A DNA stretch of 64,000 bases from Streptomyces albicerus (lineage in GTDB: Bacteria; Actinomycetota; Actinomycetes; Streptomycetales; Streptomycetaceae): the NCBI RefSeq assembly GCF_008905045.1, contig NZ_VWMY01000005.1, forward strand, positions 168,532 through 232,531. Direction: 5' to 3'. The translations under genes were made by a program, and so were the position numbers. The notes beneath the pieces are model-generated. The model was not told where the DNA came from. It ran no database searches and was given only the letters and a program-made list of their open reading frames with translations. Of the stretch, positions 1 through 7,697 are shown piece by piece. Numbering within the stretch: position 1 is the stretch's first letter; every line of letters begins with the position of its first letter.

Positions 1-207
1 CGTCATGCGTGTCGGGGGCTGAGCGGGCGAATCGCAGGAACGTTGCGTATTCATCGGATCTATCGCCTTGTGCAGCGTAGAACTGGCCGCAAAGGACGTC
101 AATATTCACGGTGAGCCGAAGATAGATCCGATGTGCGGGGGTGGTGTGCAGGGTGGGTGGCAGGGGCAAGGGTGCCCGCATGCTGGCCGGTTGACGGCGT
201 ACCCGGC
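1..207. other. Non-coding left edge with a distant inverted repeat
   Basis: I see no convincing gene here. The notable element is a perfect 13-bp inverted repeat, CATCGGATCTATC at 52-64 and its complement at 121-133, with 56 bases between the arms. Short open frames exist on both strands but lack start signals and family resemblance. The region lies downstream of the minus-strand AHSA1 gene, so part of it may act in termination. Confidence 0.4.
52..133. repeat. Perfect 13-bp inverted repeat, 56-bp spacer
   Basis: The arms at 52-64 and 121-133 are exact reverse complements. The spacer is too long for a simple terminator. A looping operator, an attachment remnant or the ends of a very small element are all possible. 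The function is unknown. Confidence 0.5.
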
Positions 208-648
208 TCACATCCAGGGGTCGGGCCCCGGATCGCCGCCCGACGCCACTGTCGCGAGCCGGTCCATGTAGTGGGCCCAGCCCTCCTCGTGCGCGGCACA
301 CGCCTCCGGGGAAGGCAGGCCGCGGTGGACCAGGCGCAGCCGGGTGCCTTCGGCGACCGGTTCGAGGGTGATTTCGACTGTTGTCGAGCCGGGCGGCAGG
401 GGCATCCCGTCCTCGGCCCAGCCCCAGGTGAAGACCAGCCGCTTGGGCGGGTCGACCTCGATGAAGCGGCCCTCCACGACGTCCTCGGCCCGGACGGTCG
501 TCCGATATGCGCCGCCGGGCTGGAAGCTGAACTCGCCGTCCTTGCCCATCCAGGACAGCCACTTGTCCCGGTCGGTGAAGAAGGAGAACACCGTCTCGGG
601 CCGGGCGGCGATGAGCCGTTCCACGGTGACCACGCCTGCTGCGTTCAC
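208..648 (-). CDS. SRPBCC (AHSA1-type) domain protein
   Basis: A 146-residue protein of the START-like SRPBCC/AHSA1 fold, which forms a hydrophobic ligand cavity. Family hallmarks are the N-terminal 'ARPETVFSFFTDRDKW', the central FxPGGxYR-like strand (residues about 42-50), and the C-terminal helix with 'EEGWAHYMDRLA'. It starts at GTG 648 and overlaps the stop of the upstream ArsR gene by 4 nt (GTGA), so the two are translationally coupled. ArsR-AHSA1 pairs are common in actinobacteria, and the regulator normally controls the pair. The ligand is not deducible. The family call is firm and the exact role unknown. Confidence 0.88.
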   Translation of the reverse strand: MNAAGVVTVERLIAARPETVFSFFTDRDKWLSWMGKDGEFSFQPGGAYRTTVRAEDVVEGRFIEVDPPKRLVFTWGWAEDGMPLPPGSTTVEITLEPVAEGTRLRLVHRGLPSPEACAAHEEGWAHYMDRLATVASGGDPGPDPWM

Positions 649-995
649 GAGCTCTCCCCTTCAGGGTCCCCGGGCCGTTCGGCCTGTTCGGTCCGCTCGG
701 CCGCTTCCGCCAGCTCGGTCAGCGTGTCGAGCTTCGCGGCCCACATCGACTGCAGGTAGTCGGCCAGCGGGCCCATGGCTTCACGGTCGGCCCGGTAGAA
801 GCGTCTCTTGCCGTCCTGGCGCAGCGTAACCAGGCCGGAGTCCCTGAGCACTTTGAGGTGCTGGGACACCGCTCCGAAGGTGACGTCGAACCGCTCGGCG
901 ATCTCGCCCGCGGACAGCTCCGCGTCCCAGACCAGGCGCAGGATCTCGCGCCGTCTGGGCTCGGCGACCGCTTGAACCGCATCCATAGACGTCAT
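645..995 (-). CDS. ArsR-family winged-helix regulator
   Basis: A small ArsR/SmtB-like repressor. The winged helix covers about residues 8-80: 'AEPRRREILRLV', then 'SAGEIAERFDVTFGAVSQH' as the recognition helix region, then the wing 'GKRRFYRA'. No metal-binding cysteine pair is visible, so it is probably of the AHSA1-associated type rather than a metal sensor. I chose ATG 995; GTG 1007 and ATG 986 are in-frame alternatives. It is first in an operon with the SRPBCC gene. An inverted repeat and a direct repeat around 991-1047 are likely autoregulatory sites. Confidence 0.88.
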   Translation of the reverse strand: MTSMDAVQAVAEPRRREILRLVWDAELSAGEIAERFDVTFGAVSQHLKVLRDSGLVTLRQDGKRRFYRADREAMGPLADYLQSMWAAKLDTLTELAEAAERTEQAERPGDPEGESS

Positions 996-1047
996 TTTAG
1001 CCGCCACTTGAACTTGCCATCGGAAGGGAAGTCATTTTAGTCTTCCC
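991..1047. promoter_or_regulatory. Candidate ArsR operator region
   Basis: The decamer GTCATTTTAG occurs twice in direct orientation, at 991-1000 and 1031-1040. The second copy lies inside an inverted repeat, GGGAAG (1026-1031) with CTTCCC (1042-1047). The AT-rich core stands out from the GC-rich surroundings. It lies between the ArsR gene and the decayed SRPBCC gene that reads the other way. Binding by the ArsR product is inferred from position. Confidence 0.45.
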
Positions 1048-1096
1048 TAAAGTGATACTGCGACTGAAGTAGTGAGCGAAGTGAGGAGCGCACGTC

Positions 1097-1242
1097 ATGG
1101 CGGACATCGCGATGCAGCTGCTCATCGACGCCGACGACACCTACCGGGACTGCGGGACTACTCGTACGGCTGGGCGACGAAGTCCGGCCGGCTCAAGGCC
1201 TACGCCGAGACACGCAAGCCGACGGCCTTCTGCGCCGGCTGA
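1097..1242 (+). pseudogene. Internally deleted SRPBCC/AHSA1 gene
   Basis: The first 20 codons (MADIAMQLLIDAD...) resemble the start of an AHSA1-domain protein. A +1 frame change near 1155 leads into a second frame, 'YGWATKSGRLKAYAETRK', ending at TGA 1240-1242, which resembles the C-terminal helix of the same family. A full member has about 140-160 codons and here only about 48 remain, so most of the middle is gone. A good ribosome site (GAGG) precedes ATG 1097. It sits divergently from the ArsR/AHSA1 pair and was probably a paralogue of that gene. Confidence 0.55.
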
Positions 1243-1315
1243 ACCACACCGATACCGAGCCCCGGTCGCGTACCGACCCCGCCGGTCCCACCGGCGCATC
1301 CGAGGAAGAGAACCC

Positions 1316-1888
1316 ATGAACACCCAGCACAGCACCCTGCACCGCGCCATCCGCGAGTGCGCCGACGCCGTCGCGGCGACGGCTTCCGGCATCCGTGCCG
1401 AACAGCTCGGAAACCGCACCCCGTGCGAGAAGTTCACCGTCGCCGAACTCCTCGACCACTTGGGCGGAACGCTGTCCTCCTCCGCGCGAGCCGCCCGGAA
1501 GGAGCCGGAGTCCGGCGAGGGCGCCTCGTTGGCGTTGTCGCCGACGGCCGTCGCCGAGTCCGCCGACCGGGCCGCGGTGGCCTGGGCCGACTCCGCGGCC
1601 TACGAGGGCACCACCGAGTTCGGCCCGGGAGAGATGCCGGCCGCCTTCGCGGCCACGATCACCCTGGAGGAACTGGCCCTGCACGGCTGGGACCTGGCCC
1701 GCGCCACCGGCCGGCCGTTCTCCGTCAGCGAGGAGACCGCGCAGATCACGCTCGCCGCTGTCGAGCAGATCGCCGAGCAGGCCCGCGCCACGGCGGGCTT
1801 CGGCCCGCCCGTGCCCGTAGCCGCCGACGCCCCCGTCTTCCACCGTGCGCTCGGTGCCAGCGGGCGGAATCCTGCGTGGAGCGACTGA
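1316..1888 (+). CDS. Mycothiol-dependent maleylpyruvate isomerase-like (TIGR03086) protein
   Basis: A 190-residue protein of the DinB/MDMPI superfamily. The N-terminal four-helix part has 'EQLGNRTPCEKFTVAELLDHLGG', a typical motif of TIGR03086 proteins where His can take part in metal binding. The later 'ITLEELALHGWDLARATGRPFS' is the second conserved block with the HGWDL signature. I chose ATG 1316 because GGAAGAG lies just upstream; an open frame continues back to 1097 but encodes unrelated low-complexity sequence. Members are thought to be thiol-dependent enzymes using mycothiol. The substrate is unknown. Confidence 0.85.
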   Translation: MNTQHSTLHRAIRECADAVAATASGIRAEQLGNRTPCEKFTVAELLDHLGGTLSSSARAARKEPESGEGASLALSPTAVAESADRAAVAWADSAAYEGTTEFGPGEMPAAFAATITLEELALHGWDLARATGRPFSVSEETAQITLAAVEQIAEQARATAGFGPPVPVAADAPVFHRALGASGRNPAWSD

Positions 1889-1910
1889 CTGCCCGGGGAA
1901 TGACGTCCGG

Positions 1911-1950
1911 CAAGTGAGCAAGTGAGCAAGTGAGCAAGTGGGCAAGTGGG
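1911..1950. repeat. Five tandem copies of an 8-bp unit
   Basis: Three copies of CAAGTGAG are followed by two of CAAGTGGG, giving exactly 40 bp between the stop of the MDMPI-like gene and the next gene. Such a short-unit array can vary by slippage and could change the spacing to the downstream ribosome site. Confidence 0.85.
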
Positions 1951-1978
1951 CAGCTTGTCGGCGAGGCCAGGAGACGCC

Positions 1979-2443
1979 ATGACGATCGACGAGACGGCGG
2001 AGCGCGTGATCCGGCTTCCGCCCGAGCGCGTGGCCGCGTACGCGATGGACTGGCGCAATGATCCCGAGTGGACCCAGGGCATCCGTACGGCGGAGCTGAC
2101 CCGGACGGCGGACGGTGGTGGCTTCGGCGTCGGCGCGGAGGTCACCCGCACCGCGTACTTCCTCGGCAAGCGCATCGACTACGTGCTGCGGGTCGCCGCG
2201 TACGACCCTCCGGAACTGCTGGACATGGTGTCCGTGGCGGGCCCTATGCCCATGCACGTCACCTACACCTTCACCCCGCACCCGCAGGGCACTCTCGCCC
2301 GCATCCGTGTTCGGGGCGACGCTGGGCGCTACTACCGCCTGGCCGCGCCCATCATGGCGCGGAAGGTCCGCTCATCCATCGGCAAGGACCTGAACGACCT
2401 GGAGAGCAAGCTGCAGGAGCCGCCACCATCCGCCGACGCCTGA
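1979..2443 (+). CDS. SRPBCC family protein (polyketide cyclase/dehydrase type)
   Basis: A 154-residue SRPBCC protein. The conserved START-like pattern is visible: 'AERVIRLPPERVAAYAMDW' at the N-terminus, 'GVGAEVTRTAYFLGK' in the middle strands and a C-terminal helix 'MARKVRSSIGKDLNDLESKL'. ATG 1979 is supported by AGGAG at 1969-1973. The same strand carries the MDMPI-like gene upstream, separated by the 8-bp tandem array. No catalytic residues can be assigned, so the family is clear and the ligand unknown. Confidence 0.82.
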   Translation: MTIDETAERVIRLPPERVAAYAMDWRNDPEWTQGIRTAELTRTADGGGFGVGAEVTRTAYFLGKRIDYVLRVAAYDPPELLDMVSVAGPMPMHVTYTFTPHPQGTLARIRVRGDAGRYYRLAAPIMARKVRSSIGKDLNDLESKLQEPPPSADA

Positions 2444-2593
2444 TCGCTACCCCGCACCCCAGCGGATCGGTCGGGTACTGCCGGAGGTGGGGCCGCGGCG
2501 TGAGCCGGATGAGTCGCGTCGTGTGCTCGACGCCGTCGGAGCCGTTGCCCTTGAGGACACTCGGCCGTAAACGGGACGTGTGACCCTGCGGCA

Positions 2594-3079
2594 ATGGACA
2601 TGACGTCACTGGCCCGCACACTGCTGGAACCCATACCGGCGCATCGGACTGCCGGCATCGAGGTGCTCCGGGCCGCCGACGGGGTGGCCGAGGTCGCGTC
2701 GGACACCCCTGTGGGACTGACGAATGTCATCGGCTCACTGCATTCCAGCGGCCTCGTCGCCCTCATCGACGCGGCCGGGCTGGGAGCGATCATCGCCGCA
2801 AGCATGCGCGCCGATGAGTTTCAGGGGGTCGTGCCGCTGGGGTCGGCCGCCTCCCTGGAGTTCCTCGCTCCGGCGCGCGGACGACTGGTGGCCACCTGCA
2901 GGCTCACCGACGAGGCCCACGGTCTCCTGCGTGCGCTGCTCGCGGGAGAGACCGACCGGGCTCGGCTCTCCACGCGTGCCGAAGTCGCCGACGCCGAGGG
3001 AACCTTGGTGTGCCGAGGCACCTTCGACTGGAGCGTCCGGCGGATGGCGCCCCCGGCGGAGCTGCATCACGCCGAGTGA
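2594..3079 (+). CDS. Hotdog-fold thioesterase-like (DUF4442) protein
   Basis: A 161-residue protein resembling DUF4442/PaaI-like hotdog proteins. The segment 'NVIGSLHSSGLVALIDAAGLGAI' fits the HGG-like central helix (here HSSGLVALIDAA), followed by strands such as 'GSAASLEFLAPARGRLVATCRL' that form the sheet. Members act on acyl-CoA or carry out related functions in the cytoplasm. ATG 2594 and ATG 2600 are both possible starts and no strong ribosome site is seen. The gene stands alone, with about 150 bp of empty sequence on each side. Confidence 0.7.
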   Translation: MDMTSLARTLLEPIPAHRTAGIEVLRAADGVAEVASDTPVGLTNVIGSLHSSGLVALIDAAGLGAIIAASMRADEFQGVVPLGSAASLEFLAPARGRLVATCRLTDEAHGLLRALLAGETDRARLSTRAEVADAEGTLVCRGTFDWSVRRMAPPAELHHAE

Positions 3080-3216
3080 GGAACCGAGACGCTCCACGTT
3101 CACCGGAACGACGCTGATCAACTAGGCGAGAACGGCGGTTGCCCGACGCTGCCTACGTGCCGGTGTCCTCGTCGGTCCGTTTTGGGTCCACGATGTTCTG
3201 AATTCAGGAGTCTATG

Positions 3217-3232
3217 TATCATCAAGCCTGTG
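3217..3232 (+). promoter_or_regulatory. Probable leaderless promoter (-10) of the metal ArsR gene
   Basis: TATCAT at 3217-3222 lies about 8 bases before GTG 3230, and no ribosome site is correctly spaced. This is the layout of a leaderless Streptomyces transcript. The flanking AT-rich stretch from about 3196 (TGAATTCAGG) is a likely place for the repressor to bind. Confidence 0.35.
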
Positions 3233-3565
3233 CTGACTCTCGCTACGGAGGTCGAGGTGCTGGCCCGCTTCGGCCGCGCGCTCGCCGACCCCATCCGCTG
3301 CCGCCTGCTGCTCGCCCTGCGCGAGGCCCCGGCCCATCCGGCCGACCTGGCCGATCTGTTGGGCATCTCCCGCACGCGCCTCTCCAACCATCTGGCCTGC
3401 CTGCGTGACTGCGGACTGGTCGTCGCCGTCCCCGTGGGCCGCCGTAGCCGCTACGAGCTGGCCGACCCCCGCCTCGCTCACGCCCTGGGAGACCTGCGCA
3501 CCGCCGTGCTGGCGGTGGAGGCCGACCGCACGTGCCCCGACGCGGACGAGAAGGGCTGTTGCTGA
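3230..3565 (+). CDS. ArsR-family metal-responsive regulator
   Basis: A 111-residue winged-helix repressor. The DNA-binding part is 'HPADLADLLGISRTRLSNHLACLRDCGLVV', preceded by 'FGRALADPIRCRLLLAL'. The C-terminus 'TCPDADEKGCC' carries three cysteines that could bind metal, and Cys residues also occur in the recognition helix region, as in CmtR/SmtB-type sensors. The GTG 3230 start matches the usual N-terminus of this family. It is followed after 2 nt by a cation transporter, so it probably represses that gene and itself. The metal is not certain; Cd, Pb, Zn or Co are plausible. Confidence 0.88.
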   Translation: MLTLATEVEVLARFGRALADPIRCRLLLALREAPAHPADLADLLGISRTRLSNHLACLRDCGLVVAVPVGRRSRYELADPRLAHALGDLRTAVLAVEADRTCPDADEKGCC

Positions 3566-3567
3566 CC

Positions 3568-4323
3568 ATGACGGTGCTGTCCCTCGGCCCCTCACCCGCC
3601 CGGCGTGATGCGCTCGCGAGCCGAATACGCGTCCTGGTGGCCGCCACCATCGCTTACAACGCCGTCGAGGCGATCGTGGCGCTCACCGCCGGCACGCTCG
3701 CCTCCTCCACGGCGTTGATCGGCTTCGGGCTCGACTCGGTTGTCGAGGTGTCCTCGGCCGCCGCGGTCGCCTGGCAGTTCTCGGCCCGCGACCACGCCGT
3801 GCGCGAAGCCCGCGAGAAAGCCACGCTGCGGATCATCGCGATCTCCTTCTTCGTGCTCGCCGCCTACATCACGACGGACGCCGTGCGCGCTCTCACCGGC
3901 GCCGGTGAGGCAGACCGTTCCCTACCCGGCATCGTCCTCGCGGCCCTCTCCCTCGCCGTGATGCCGTTCCTGTCCGCCGCCCAGCGCCGCGCCGGTCGTG
4001 AACTCGGCTCCGCCTCGGCGGTCGCGGACTCCAGGCAGACCCTGCTGTGCACGTACCTCTCGGCCGTCCTGCTCCTCGGTCTCGTCGCGAACGCCACGCT
4101 CGGCTGGTCATGGGCCGACCCCGTCGCGGCGTTGGTCATCGCCGCGGTGGCGGTGAAGGAGGGGCGGGACGCCTGGCGGGGCGACGGGTGCTGTGCGGCG
4201 CCGGGCGTGACCGTCAAGGACGCGGCGCCAGGCGTGACCCTTAAGGACGCGGCGCCAGGCGTGACCGTCAAGGAGGACGTCGAGGACGCGTGCGGCTGCG
4301 AGTCGGGGTGTGCCTGCTGCTGA
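3568..4323 (+). CDS. Cation efflux transporter with Cys-rich repeat tail
   Basis: A 251-residue membrane protein with about five to six hydrophobic segments. It resembles small cation diffusion transporters: 'SSTALIGFGLDSVVEVSSAAA' in an early helix has the Asp expected for metal transport. The tail after about residue 205 is unusual: CC, three near-identical 9-residue units (consensus AAPGVTVKD), then a Cys cluster ending in CACC. Nine cysteines lie in the last 45 residues, so the tail probably binds metal. ATG 3568 follows the ArsR stop by 2 nt, so the two form an operon for metal export. Confidence 0.82.
   Translation: MTVLSLGPSPARRDALASRIRVLVAATIAYNAVEAIVALTAGTLASSTALIGFGLDSVVEVSSAAAVAWQFSARDHAVREAREKATLRIIAISFFVLAAYITTDAVRALTGAGEADRSLPGIVLAALSLAVMPFLSAAQRRAGRELGSASAVADSRQTLLCTYLSAVLLLGLVANATLGWSWADPVAALVIAAVAVKEGRDAWRGDGCCAAPGVTVKDAAPGVTLKDAAPGVTVKEDVEDACGCESGCACC
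4195..4275 (+). repeat. Three 27-bp in-frame tandem repeats
   Basis: Units at 4195-4221, 4222-4248 and 4249-4275 differ at only a few bases and each encodes nine residues (AAPGVTVKD-like) in the transporter tail. High nucleotide identity points to recent expansion. Confidence 0.9.
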
Positions 4324-4326
4324 CGT

Positions 4327-4734
4327 TCAGTCGATGATCGCGGTGGCTTCGATCTCGACCAGATGATCCGGTATGTCCAGTGCCGCCACGCCGATCAGTG
4401 TGGCCGGTGCCAGCGGGGTGACCCCCAGCTTCGCGGCCGCCCGGGAGATCCCCTCCAGGAGCAGCGGCATCTTGTCAGGGGTCCAGTCGACGGCGTAGAC
4501 GGTCAGTTTCGCCACGTCGTCGAAGGAAGCGCCGACCTCGGCCAGGGCGGTGCCGATGTTGAGGTAGGACTGCTCGACCTGGGTGGCGAGGTCGCCTTCG
4601 CCGACGGTGACCCCGTCGGTGTTCCAGGAGACCTGCCCGGCGATGAAGATCATCTTCGATCCGGTCGCGATCGACACCTGCCGGTAGACATCGATTTCCG
4701 GCAGTCCGCCGGGATTTACGAGGGTGATGGCCAT
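4327..4734 (-). CDS. RidA-family (YjgF/UK114) protein
   Basis: A 135-residue RidA-superfamily protein. Recognisable parts are 'IFIAGQVSWNTDG' and the C-terminal 'LGVTPLAPATLIGVAALDIPDHLVEIEATAI'. Canonical RidA enzymes hydrolyse reactive enamine/imine intermediates with an Arg in the block before the final strand. Here that place reads PATLIG with no Arg, so this is a RidA paralogue whose deaminase activity is doubtful. ATG 4734 is preceded by a short untranslated leader. It converges with the cation transporter and leaves only 3 bp between stops. Confidence 0.85.
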   Translation of the reverse strand: MAITLVNPGGLPEIDVYRQVSIATGSKMIFIAGQVSWNTDGVTVGEGDLATQVEQSYLNIGTALAEVGASFDDVAKLTVYAVDWTPDKMPLLLEGISRAAAKLGVTPLAPATLIGVAALDIPDHLVEIEATAIID

Positions 4735-4887
4735 GCCGTCTGTCTCCTTGTCGCGAGAGTCCTGGGGCTCGCTTCCACGGAACCAAGTCCCCAGGTGCTC
4801 TCTTCTGGTTACTCAGAAACCGTAGGAGAGTGGTCGCTGACATGGAAGAACGCACTTTTCCGTGACTGGGGAACCGTATGGTGACCA

Positions 4888-5034
4888 AGCAGCTCAGGGG
4901 CGCAGTCGTGCGGTCCTCCGTTACCACTTTCCGGCCAAGGAAGAACTGCTCTCGGCTCTGGTGGTCCAGCGGTGGAAGCACTGGACCGGTTCGTCGAGCA
5001 GGCCGAGCGCACCATGACCTTGGCGGATATTTGA
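4888..5034 (+). pseudogene. TetR-family regulator remnant
   Basis: One frame gives 'SRAVLRYHFPAKEELLSALV', the typical end of a TetR helix-turn-helix. A frame change near 4972 continues as 'EALDRFVEQAERTMTLADI' to TGA 5032-5034. The N-terminal HTH start and almost the whole ligand domain are missing (about 48 codons left of about 200). It reads toward the minus-strand membrane hydrolase gene. The call rests on the HFPAKEEL signature. Confidence 0.6.
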
Positions 5035-5050
5035 GGATCGCCGGCCTGAG

Positions 5051-7468
5051 TCAGCCGCTGACCGCGCCGTCCGCCGTGCCCGGCGGGGGTGCGGGAGCCG
5101 GCGCGGGCCGGGGTGTGGGGCGGCGCGGAGGGGGAGTCACCGGGGGCGGGGGCGATGGAGGGGTGTGTTCGGCGAGTGCGTCGAGGATGCGCGTGCGGAT
5201 CTCCGCGATCCTGGGATCGCGGCGGTATCCGTTGTGTCGCTCCAGCGGCCAGAAGACGGGCTGGGCGGTGGTGCGGGCGTGCGACCGCTCGTCGTCGGGA
5301 GCCGCCATCGGGTCCACTCCGTCCTTCCATTCCTCGTCCACGCCGTCCACGTAGGTCGGGCCGGCCAGCAGGTCGGTCTCGCGGTGAACGTTGACCCACG
5401 TCGCGAGCAGACGTGTCCTGTCCGGGTCGTCGCGGACTTCGTTGTGGACCAGGGCTTTGAGGGACTCGGCCGGGACATATCCGGGGTAGTGGCGCCCGAA
5501 CACCGCGTTGATCGGGCTTCCGGTGGTCAACAGGGCGATACGCGGCCGCAGTTCGGCCGGGATCTGCCATAACGCGGCCACGGCGATCACCGACCCCATG
5601 GACTGCGCGTGCAGCAGTATCCGCGTACGGCTGTCGGAGGTGAGCAGGTACTCGATGCGGTGCACGAGCTCGGGCACGGTCCGTATGGTCCAGGCCGCCG
5701 GCGCGAAGGGGTGCGCCGCGCGCGGCCAGAAGACACCGAAGGCCCAGGCGATGCCCGTGTTCCGGCGCATCTCGGGGCGGAGTACGACGGCCCGTACGGC
5801 GAACAGCGCGACTGCCACGAGGGCGATCAGGGCGAGGGCACCGAGAGTGGTGAGCTGCTTGAGCGCGTCGGTCGTGGTCTCGTGGACGTCCGTCGCCAAG
5901 GGGCCGTCGCCCACCCAGTTGACCAGGTACAGGGTGAGGACCAGGGCCACGATGAGGGAGGCCAGCGCGGCGAGGCCCTGGTCGTACGCCTCCAGACCGT
6001 CGTTCCCCGCGGTCTTCGCCCAGCTGATCTCGCCTCGGTGCTTCCTGTCTTCCTTCTCCTCCCACGCGTGTGCGGGGATGGTCTGACTCCTGCGCGTCCA
6101 CAACTTCCACAGGGCGTTGACCACGGCTGCGAGCCCGCCCAGCACCACCGCCAGCGGGAACGCCGCAGCGATCACCCCGATCGCCCTCGGGACATCGGTG
6201 GCGTACGGGTCTCCGTCCGGGGTGAGCCAGCCCTGCGCCCACAGGGAGAACGCCGCCGTGTAGAGCCATCCGATGAAGCAGGCCAGCACCGCGACGACGG
6301 GCCCCAGCAGCCCGTACAGCGACATCTTCTTGGCGCGGTCGAAGTCCCTGAAGGCCATCACCAGACAGGCGATGACCATCAGCAGCACCCCGACGCCCTG
6401 GGCGATCACGACGGCGTTGGCCTCTGCGCCCATTCCCGGCAGCATGCGGGACCTTTCGCGCGCGGCGTGCCAGTCCCGCTCGGGTAGAGCGCAGTAGAGC
6501 ATGGCGCAAGCCGTCACCACGAGGCACACGGCGAGGCTCGTGCGTCGATGATTGAGCGGCCACCGCTTTTCCCACCTCGCGCTTCGGAACCAGGGTCCGT
6601 CGACGACGACCAGCGCCGCCAACACCAGGATCAGTACGAACAGCACCAGGCCGACGACCGTTCCGCCCCGGCGCAAGTCGTACTGGAGCGAGGGGACGAT
6701 CACCTGCATCGCGACGGTGAGCAGCCCGGCGCACCGATGCTGCGAAGTGAGCCCCTCCGCCCGCCCGTTGTGCTCCCAGAAGCCGCGCACCTCGAGCGGC
6801 CGCCGCCGCGCGTCGGCGGATCCTTTGACCCGATCGTTGTCCTCCTGGTCGAAGCGCCTGTAGCCATCGCCGTCCACGGTTTTGAGGACCGGCCGGTATT
6901 CCTTCTTGGCGTCGCGCGCACTGAACGCCATCACCGCTCCGACGAGCAGCGGCACCACGGCCGCAAGGGTCAGCCCGAGTCCCGTGTCCACGGCGCGTGC
7001 GGCCTCGACCAACGGGTTCTCCGCGCCGCAGGGGGACTGCGTGGGCGCCCCGCACTGCCACACGACCTGGTCCATGGCCGCCTGCCCGAACACCCCTACC
7101 AGCATCACCGTCAGCGACAGTCCGAGGAGCCGGGCCCCGAAGTCGTACAGCCGGCCCGAGACCCTGCTGTGCGGCGGCAGTCGGGGCTGCATCCACGTCA
7201 CCAGGTTGATCAGCAGAAAGGGCAGCAGGAACAGCCACATCGCCCGGCCCGCGCCGCCGATCGTCAGCCGGTTCCAGTCGTACACCTGCCGTTCGACCGA
7301 GTACTCGGAGCCGTCCTCCTCGGCCGCTCCGTACCAGCCGGCGCCCTGATCCCCGCTGATCCGGCGGACGGCGGGCGGTTGCAGCGCCTCTGTGCGGTCC
7401 ACCAGACCGATGCCGGGCACGACCAGTTCGACCAGGCGGGTCTCCCTGGCCTGTGATCCGTTGTCCAT
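5051..7468 (-). CDS. Large polytopic membrane protein with alpha/beta-hydrolase tail
   Basis: An 805-residue protein. Residues about 70-540 contain roughly ten hydrophobic segments in several groups, e.g. 'MWLFLLPFLLINLVTWM' and 'GVGVLLMVIACLVMAF'. After about 600 the chain becomes soluble and carries a nucleophile elbow, AQSMGSV, with Ser at about 623, and a later 'LLTTGSPINAVFGRHYPGY', as in lipase/esterase-like hydrolases. The tail ends in a Pro-rich segment. It could be a membrane-tethered hydrolase facing the cytoplasm. ATG 7468 is the first start in frame. No function is established for this architecture that I recognise. Confidence 0.75.
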   Translation of the reverse strand: MDNGSQARETRLVELVVPGIGLVDRTEALQPPAVRRISGDQGAGWYGAAEEDGSEYSVERQVYDWNRLTIGGAGRAMWLFLLPFLLINLVTWMQPRLPPHSRVSGRLYDFGARLLGLSLTVMLVGVFGQAAMDQVVWQCGAPTQSPCGAENPLVEAARAVDTGLGLTLAAVVPLLVGAVMAFSARDAKKEYRPVLKTVDGDGYRRFDQEDNDRVKGSADARRRPLEVRGFWEHNGRAEGLTSQHRCAGLLTVAMQVIVPSLQYDLRRGGTVVGLVLFVLILVLAALVVVDGPWFRSARWEKRWPLNHRRTSLAVCLVVTACAMLYCALPERDWHAARERSRMLPGMGAEANAVVIAQGVGVLLMVIACLVMAFRDFDRAKKMSLYGLLGPVVAVLACFIGWLYTAAFSLWAQGWLTPDGDPYATDVPRAIGVIAAAFPLAVVLGGLAAVVNALWKLWTRRSQTIPAHAWEEKEDRKHRGEISWAKTAGNDGLEAYDQGLAALASLIVALVLTLYLVNWVGDGPLATDVHETTTDALKQLTTLGALALIALVAVALFAVRAVVLRPEMRRNTGIAWAFGVFWPRAAHPFAPAAWTIRTVPELVHRIEYLLTSDSRTRILLHAQSMGSVIAVAALWQIPAELRPRIALLTTGSPINAVFGRHYPGYVPAESLKALVHNEVRDDPDRTRLLATWVNVHRETDLLAGPTYVDGVDEEWKDGVDPMAAPDDERSHARTTAQPVFWPLERHNGYRRDPRIAEIRTRILDALAEHTPPSPPPPVTPPPRRPTPRPAPAPAPPPGTADGAVSG

Positions 7469-7533
7469 GGCAGATCACAGTGAGGGGCAACGCCGCCGTT
7501 CACAATGCGTAAAAAGTACGAGACTGAGAGTGG

Positions 7534-7680
7534 TCACCGGCATTCCGTTTCGGCGCAGGCCGGGGCGCAGGGCGACCGGCGGGCCGCTGCCCTGCGCGGC
7601 GTCGGGAAGCCAGAGATGCGCCGGTACGCCGCCGGCAGGAGTACGCCGAGCAGGGCGGCGGCGATCACGGCTCCGAACAT
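7534..7680 (-). CDS. Possible 48-residue single-helix membrane peptide
   Basis: ATG 7680 opens a short frame beginning MFGAVIAAALLGVLLPAAYRR, one hydrophobic helix followed by a basic tail. It starts 18 nt beyond the stop of the VOC gene on the same strand. There is no clear ribosome site and I do not recognise a family. It could equally be the end of a lost membrane gene. Confidence 0.25.
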   Translation of the reverse strand: MFGAVIAAALLGVLLPAAYRRISGFPTPRRAAARRSPCAPACAETECR

Positions 7681-7697
7681 GGTGGCCCGGACAAGTC

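Noticed and set aside
1911..1950. CRISPR-like array
   Set aside because: Units are only 8 bp with no spacers; it is a simple tandem repeat.
4809..7490. A second 893-codon frame on the minus strand over the membrane hydrolase gene
   Set aside because: It shows low-complexity Arg/Gly/Pro sequence without domains, while the overlapping 805-codon frame has clear membrane helices and a hydrolase motif.
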